A stretch of 11,193 bases of DNA, taken from positions 1 through 11,193 of the forward strand of contig DATGIQ010000683.1 in NCBI GenBank assembly GCA_035295665.1. The letters run 5' to 3'. The notes beneath the pieces were generated by a model. That model made no database searches. It had not been told where the DNA came from and saw only the letters and a list, made by a program, of their open reading frames with translations. The stretch comes from DATGIQ01 sp035295665. GTDB taxonomy: Bacteria > Planctomycetota > Planctomycetia > Gemmatales > Gemmataceae. Of the stretch, positions 7,886 through 11,193 are shown one piece after another. The translations under genes were made by a program, and so were the position numbers. Numbering within the stretch: the first letter of the stretch is position 1; each line of letters opens with the position of its first letter.

Positions 7886-9366
7886 GGTTCCGTTGGCTTT
7901 TTGTGGTGCTCCTGGCCGCCGGCTGCACTCCCCCTCCGGAGATCCGCATCGGCTCCAAGCAGCAGCCGGAATCGGAGATCCTGGGCGAGATGGCCACGCT
8001 CCTGGCCGACAGCACCGGAGCCCGCGCGGAACATCGGCGGTCTCTGGGCGGAACCCGCGTCCTGTGGAATGCCCTGGTCAAAGGCGACATCGATGCCTAT
8101 CCGGAATACACCGGCACAATCAGCGCCGAGATCCTGGTCGGCAGCGGTGTGCGCACGGTGGAGGCGATCCGCACCGCCCTGGCCGAGCGCGGCATGGGAA
8201 TGAGCCTGCCCCTTGGCTTCAACGATACCTATGCGATCGGCATGCGAAAGGACCTGGCTGCGCGTCTGGGTGTAACCAGGATTTCCGATTTGCAGGCACA
8301 CCCTGAACTGAAGTTTGGCTTCAGTAGCGAGTTCATGAATCGCGCCGACGGGTGGCCTGGGTTGCGGCAGCGCTATCAATTGCCGCAGCAAGATGTCCGG
8401 GGCCTCAATCATGACCTTGCCTATGCGGGCTTGATCAGCGGCACGCTGGACGCCACCGATCTCTACTCGACCGATCCCAAGATATGCCGCTACGATTTAC
8501 GGGTGCTGGCGGATGATCGGGGGTATTTCCCGGCCTACCAGGCGGTGTTTGTTTATCGCGCCGACTTGCGGCAACGGGCGCCGGCAGTGGTGGCCGCCAT
8601 CCTCAGATTGGAGAATTGCATTTCCGAAGCCGCCATGATCGACATGAATGCCCGTGTCGAGGAAGACAAGCAACCAGAGAGCCAGGTGGCGGCTGATTTT
8701 CTCTCCCGCGAGCTGAACCTTTCGCTTCAGCCACGGCTCGAAAGCCGGCTCGGAGAACTTGGGCGGCACACGCGGGAACATATCTACCTGGTGAGCGTAT
8801 CCTTGGCGGCGGCCATTGTCCTGGCCGTGCCGTTCGGGATCCTGGCCGCGCGTTGGCCGATCGCGGGCCAAGGCATGCTGGCCGCCGCCGGCATCATCCA
8901 AACGATTCCGAGTTTGGCCTTGCTGGTGTTCATGATTCCGTTCCTGGGAATCGGTACGAAACCGGCCATCGCAGCACTTTTTCTCTATAGCTTGCTGCCC
9001 ATCGCCCAGAACACGTACACCGGCCTTCAAGGCATTCCCGGCCAGATCCGTGAATCGGCCGCGGCCCTGGGGCTGCCGGTTGGGGCACGCCTGCGGCTGG
9101 TGGAATTGCCGCTTGCGGCCAGCACAATCCTGGCCGGCATCAAAACGGCAGCTGTGATCAACGTTGGCACCGCAACCTTGGGCGGCTTCATTGGTGCAGG
9201 GGGCTATGGCCAAGTGATTTTTGATGGCATTCCGCGGGGCGATTATGTGGGGCTGATCGTTTGGGGCGCCTTTCCGGCTGCGCTGCTGGCGCTCATGGTA
9301 CTCGGCCTGTTCGAGGTAGCCGAGCGGTTGGTCGTGCCGAAGGGCTTGCGGTTGACGATGGAATGA
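7882..9366 (+). CDS. Fused substrate-binding protein and permease of OpuB/ProU-type ABC importer
   Basis: This single 494-residue chain provides both ligand capture and the membrane channel for the ATPase encoded just upstream. The N terminus is a short hydrophobic signal (5-14) ending LLAAGC, a lipobox-like site with C15. An OpuAC/OpuBC-type binding domain follows at about 21-277. It shows family-typical stretches: IRIGSKQQPESEILGEM (21-37), DAYPEYTGT (71-79), NDTYAIGMRK (114-123) and ATDLYSTDPK (191-200), then DDRGYFPAYQAV (211-222). The permease domain covers about 296-485 with roughly five membrane segments and the coupling loop ESAAALGLPVGARLRLVELP (391-410). Better-known fusions (OpuABC, EgtUBC) have the permease first; here the order is reversed. 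Compatible ligands by homology are glycine betaine, choline, carnitine or ergothioneine; the sequence alone does not decide. GGGAG at 7867-7871 lies 10 bases before the ATG. Confidence 0.92.
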   Translation: MRFRWLFVVLLAAGCTPPPEIRIGSKQQPESEILGEMATLLADSTGARAEHRRSLGGTRVLWNALVKGDIDAYPEYTGTISAEILVGSGVRTVEAIRTALAERGMGMSLPLGFNDTYAIGMRKDLAARLGVTRISDLQAHPELKFGFSSEFMNRADGWPGLRQRYQLPQQDVRGLNHDLAYAGLISGTLDATDLYSTDPKICRYDLRVLADDRGYFPAYQAVFVYRADLRQRAPAVVAAILRLENCISEAAMIDMNARVEEDKQPESQVAADFLSRELNLSLQPRLESRLGELGRHTREHIYLVSVSLAAAIVLAVPFGILAARWPIAGQGMLAAAGIIQTIPSLALLVFMIPFLGIGTKPAIAALFLYSLLPIAQNTYTGLQGIPGQIRESAAALGLPVGARLRLVELPLAASTILAGIKTAAVINVGTATLGGFIGAGGYGQVIFDGIPRGDYVGLIVWGAFPAALLALMVLGLFEVAERLVVPKGLRLTME

Positions 9367-9407
9367 GGATGCGGGTGGTACGATCCTTCGCTGGAGCGTC
9401 AGGCTTG

Positions 9408-10694
9408 TCACGGCGGCAGGGCAGGCAAAATCCGGCCCGTCACCTCGCCGAAACCCACACGGTATCCATCTCCCTGGCACCAACCGGTCATCGTGATCCG
9501 GTCCCCGTCCTGAAGGAAGCTGCGTTGTTCGCCGTTGGGCAACGCGATGGGCCGGGCGCCTCGCCAGGCCAGTTCCAGCAGACTGCCGTAGGAATCCGGG
9601 GTCGGTCCGCTGATCGTGCCCGAGGCCAGCAAATCGCCCGGCTGCAAGTTGCAGCCATTGACCGTGTGATGGGCCACTTGTTGGCAGAGGCTCCAGTATA
9701 GATACCGGAAATTCGAACTGCTGATGCAACAGGGCCGATCCATCCGTCCGCTTTGAAGATGGACTTCGAGGTGGATATCGTAGGAACACGGGCCGGTGGT
9801 TCGCAGGTACGGAAGCGGTGGCGGATCTTGCACCGGACCGGCAGTACGAAACGGCTCCAACGCCTCCATGGGGATGACCCACGGGGAGATCGACGTGGCG
9901 AAATTCTTGGCCAGGAATGGTCCCAAGGGCACATATTCCCACGCCTGGATGTCCCGCGCACTCCAGTCGTTGACCAGCACCAGGCCAAAAACATGCTCGG
10001 CCGCGGTTTCGATAGCAATGGGTTGTCCCAGCTCATTGCCGGGACCGACAAAGCAACCAATTTCCAGCTCGAAATCCAGCGAGCGACTCGGGCCGAAGAC
10101 CGGGGTCGTGGATTCCGCAGCTTTGCTCTGTCCCCGGGGCCGACGAATGTTTGTGCCGCTGACCACGACCGAGCTCGCCCGCCCATGATACGCGACGGGA
10201 AGATAAAGCCAGTTGGGCATCAAGGCATTTTCGGGCCCACGAAGCATGGTGCCGACATTGGTGGCGTGCTCGCGCGACGAATAAAAATCAGTGTAATCCC
10301 CGATGTGCGCCGGCAGGAGCAGTTCGACCGCGGTCATGGGAACCAGCGCCCGATCGCGGAGCCGGACATCGTCCCGCAGCGTCGGCACATTCGTCTGCAA
10401 CAACCGACTGAGGATGGCTCGCACCTCTTGCCGCACCAGACGTCCCAGGGCCATGAAGGGATTGAGCGTCGCTGCACGGAACACCTGTTGGCCACGGAGG
10501 AGGGGAGAATCCAGGAGGCCGCTTTCGGCGAGAACGGCCAGATCCAAGACGTGGTCGCCGATGGCCACGCCGACGACGGGTTCATCTGCCGGGCGGCGGC
10601 GGAAGATGCCATAGGGGAGATTCTGAATCGGAAAATGGGATTCCGGGGCGACCGCCAGGAAAGACCGCAGGGTCGGATCGTTCGTCGGATTCAT
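9408..10694 (-). CDS. fahA: Fumarylacetoacetase
   Basis: The enzyme hydrolyses 4-fumarylacetoacetate to fumarate and acetoacetate, the final step of tyrosine and homogentisate catabolism in the cytoplasm. The protein has 428 residues, close to the roughly 420 usual for the family. The N-terminal SH3-like domain (about 1-120) precedes the FAH catalytic fold. Metal and catalytic residues of the mouse enzyme are all present at a constant offset of ten: D136, H143 (DYTDFYSSREHATNVG), E209 and E211 (LDFELEIG), D243 and R247 (NDWSARDIQ), K263 (LAKNFATSISPW), T360 (LASGTISG) and E374. The start at 10694 is supported by GGGAG about eight bases upstream; a GTG nine codons earlier is less likely. It lies 23 bases after the stop of the uncharacterised gene upstream and is probably co-transcribed with it. 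It converges on the transporter gene with only 41 bases between them. No homogentisate dioxygenase is seen in the window. Confidence 0.96.
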   Translation of the reverse strand: MNPTNDPTLRSFLAVAPESHFPIQNLPYGIFRRRPADEPVVGVAIGDHVLDLAVLAESGLLDSPLLRGQQVFRAATLNPFMALGRLVRQEVRAILSRLLQTNVPTLRDDVRLRDRALVPMTAVELLLPAHIGDYTDFYSSREHATNVGTMLRGPENALMPNWLYLPVAYHGRASSVVVSGTNIRRPRGQSKAAESTTPVFGPSRSLDFELEIGCFVGPGNELGQPIAIETAAEHVFGLVLVNDWSARDIQAWEYVPLGPFLAKNFATSISPWVIPMEALEPFRTAGPVQDPPPLPYLRTTGPCSYDIHLEVHLQSGRMDRPCCISSSNFRYLYWSLCQQVAHHTVNGCNLQPGDLLASGTISGPTPDSYGSLLELAWRGARPIALPNGEQRSFLQDGDRITMTGWCQGDGYRVGFGEVTGRILPALPP

Positions 10695-10717
10695 GAATCG
10701 CTCTCCCGGTGTCCACC

Positions 10718-11193
10718 TCAATCCAGTAAGTGCATGGCCCGAAGCTCATCCCGTGGCTCATCAAAGCTGCAACTGCCAAACGAGATTACCGCGGATCGGC
10801 GCGCCGCCTCGATTTCGGGGATGCTGGCGCGAACGTCCATCCAGGCCATCCCCTCATCCTCGAACGTAAAATGCTCCGCTGCTCCGTCTGCCAAGATTCG
10901 CACAAGGACACCTTCGTCTAACCGATGGGCATGAGCGAGAACGCCAGCGGCAAAAATGTTCAAGAAGCCGTGCATCGATGTGTTCAGACTCGCGTCCGAG
11001 TGGCGAAACGGATGGTGCAGGCCAGCGGTGAATTTGACGGGTATGTCCGCATCCCGGCAGGCCGTAAGGACCATCGCCACCTGTTCCAGCGACGGAAACG
11101 CAGAAGCTTCCAGGCCGCCGCAGCGTAGTTTGAAACCGGATGGGCGGGCGTGCCGCTTTCCCTGAGCGGAACCCACTCGGCCGTCTTCGGCGA
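10718..11193 (-). CDS. Uncharacterised conserved protein, 3' part (gene cut by the window edge)
   Basis: About 155 C-terminal residues are visible; the start lies beyond the right edge. I do not recognise a named family or function. Conserved-looking blocks, in order, are FKLRCGGLEASAFPS, then a helix-like stretch ending in CRDADIPVKFTAGLHHPFRH, then MHGFLNIFAAGVLAHAH, and a C-terminal AVISFGSCSFDEPRDEL. The AGLHHP and SFGSCSF blocks recall, from memory, uncharacterised proteins of actinobacteria and planctomycetes. No signal peptide or membrane segment is seen in this part, suggesting a soluble protein. The fumarylacetoacetase ATG follows its stop by 23 bases on the same strand, so a shared operon is likely, and a link to aromatic amino acid breakdown is possible but unproven. 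The first 20 or so residues from the edge read poorly in this frame, and another frame looks more protein-like there. Confidence 0.75.
   Translation of the reverse strand, partial: AEDGRVGSAQGKRHARPSGFKLRCGGLEASAFPSLEQVAMVLTACRDADIPVKFTAGLHHPFRHSDASLNTSMHGFLNIFAAGVLAHAHRLDEGVLVRILADGAAEHFTFEDEGMAWMDVRASIPEIEAARRSAVISFGSCSFDEPRDELRAMHLLD

Noticed and set aside
9367..9407. Search for a terminator between the transporter gene and fahA
   Set aside because: The only inverted repeat (CGCT GG AGCG) has a two-base loop and no T-run follows.
8497..9942. A 481-codon minus-strand frame spanning the end of the transporter gene and part of fahA
   Set aside because: It is antisense to the conserved permease domain and out of frame with fahA, and its product has no recognisable domain.
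1..11193. CRISPR arrays, tRNAs, insertion sequences, phage genes or a defence system
   Set aside because: No direct repeat array, transposase, integrase, nuclease or tRNA-like fold was seen. All long genes are accounted for by metabolism, transport and sigma/anti-sigma signalling.

Overview
The window is a GC-rich bacterial chromosome segment with seven genes packed into short divergent and convergent blocks. The largest gap is about 170 bases, so no stretch over 300 bases lacks a gene. The most likely source is a planctomycete or a similar bacterium. The support is indirect: an ECF sigma factor paired with a very large DUF4349-type membrane anti-sigma protein, secreted catabolic enzymes with ordinary signal peptides, and an intergenic hairpin of the AGCCCGAAGCGC type that I recall from planctomycete genomes. 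No rRNA or other marker gene is present to settle it.

Left part, minus strand (53-3677): an ECF-type sigma factor gene followed 16 bases later by its probable anti-sigma factor. The anti-sigma protein has a cytoplasmic HxxxCxxC zinc finger, a membrane anchor, a long flexible linker, a DUF4349 domain, four further copies of the DUF4349-like alpha/beta module, and a C-terminal membrane segment. The pair looks like a cell-envelope signalling unit.

Middle (3831-6962): two convergent genes for exported enzymes. On the plus strand is a secreted galactose mutarotase (aldose 1-epimerase) with all four expected active-site residues. On the minus strand is a secreted CocE/NonD-type serine hydrolase with its complete Ser-Asp-His triad. 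The 153-base gap between the sigma gene and the epimerase gene is divergent and holds a perfect 10-base palindrome.

Right-middle (7133-9366, plus strand): a two-gene ABC importer of the OpuB/ProU (betaine/choline/ergothioneine-like) family. The ATPase overlaps by an ATGA junction with one polypeptide that carries the binding protein at its N terminus and the permease at its C terminus. The 170-base divergent gap before it contains a plausible sigma-70-type promoter for the hydrolase and the repeat-like hairpin.

Right end (9408-11193, minus strand): fumarylacetoacetase, the last enzyme of tyrosine/homogentisate breakdown. It lies 23 bases downstream of the 3' part of an uncharacterised gene that runs off the window edge and may share its transcript.

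I saw no CRISPR array, tRNA, insertion sequence, prophage or defence island. Most of the window is ordinary metabolism and transport. The parts most worth a second look are the repeat architecture of the anti-sigma protein, the binding-protein-first transporter fusion, the intergenic hairpin, and the uncharacterised gene next to fumarylacetoacetase.
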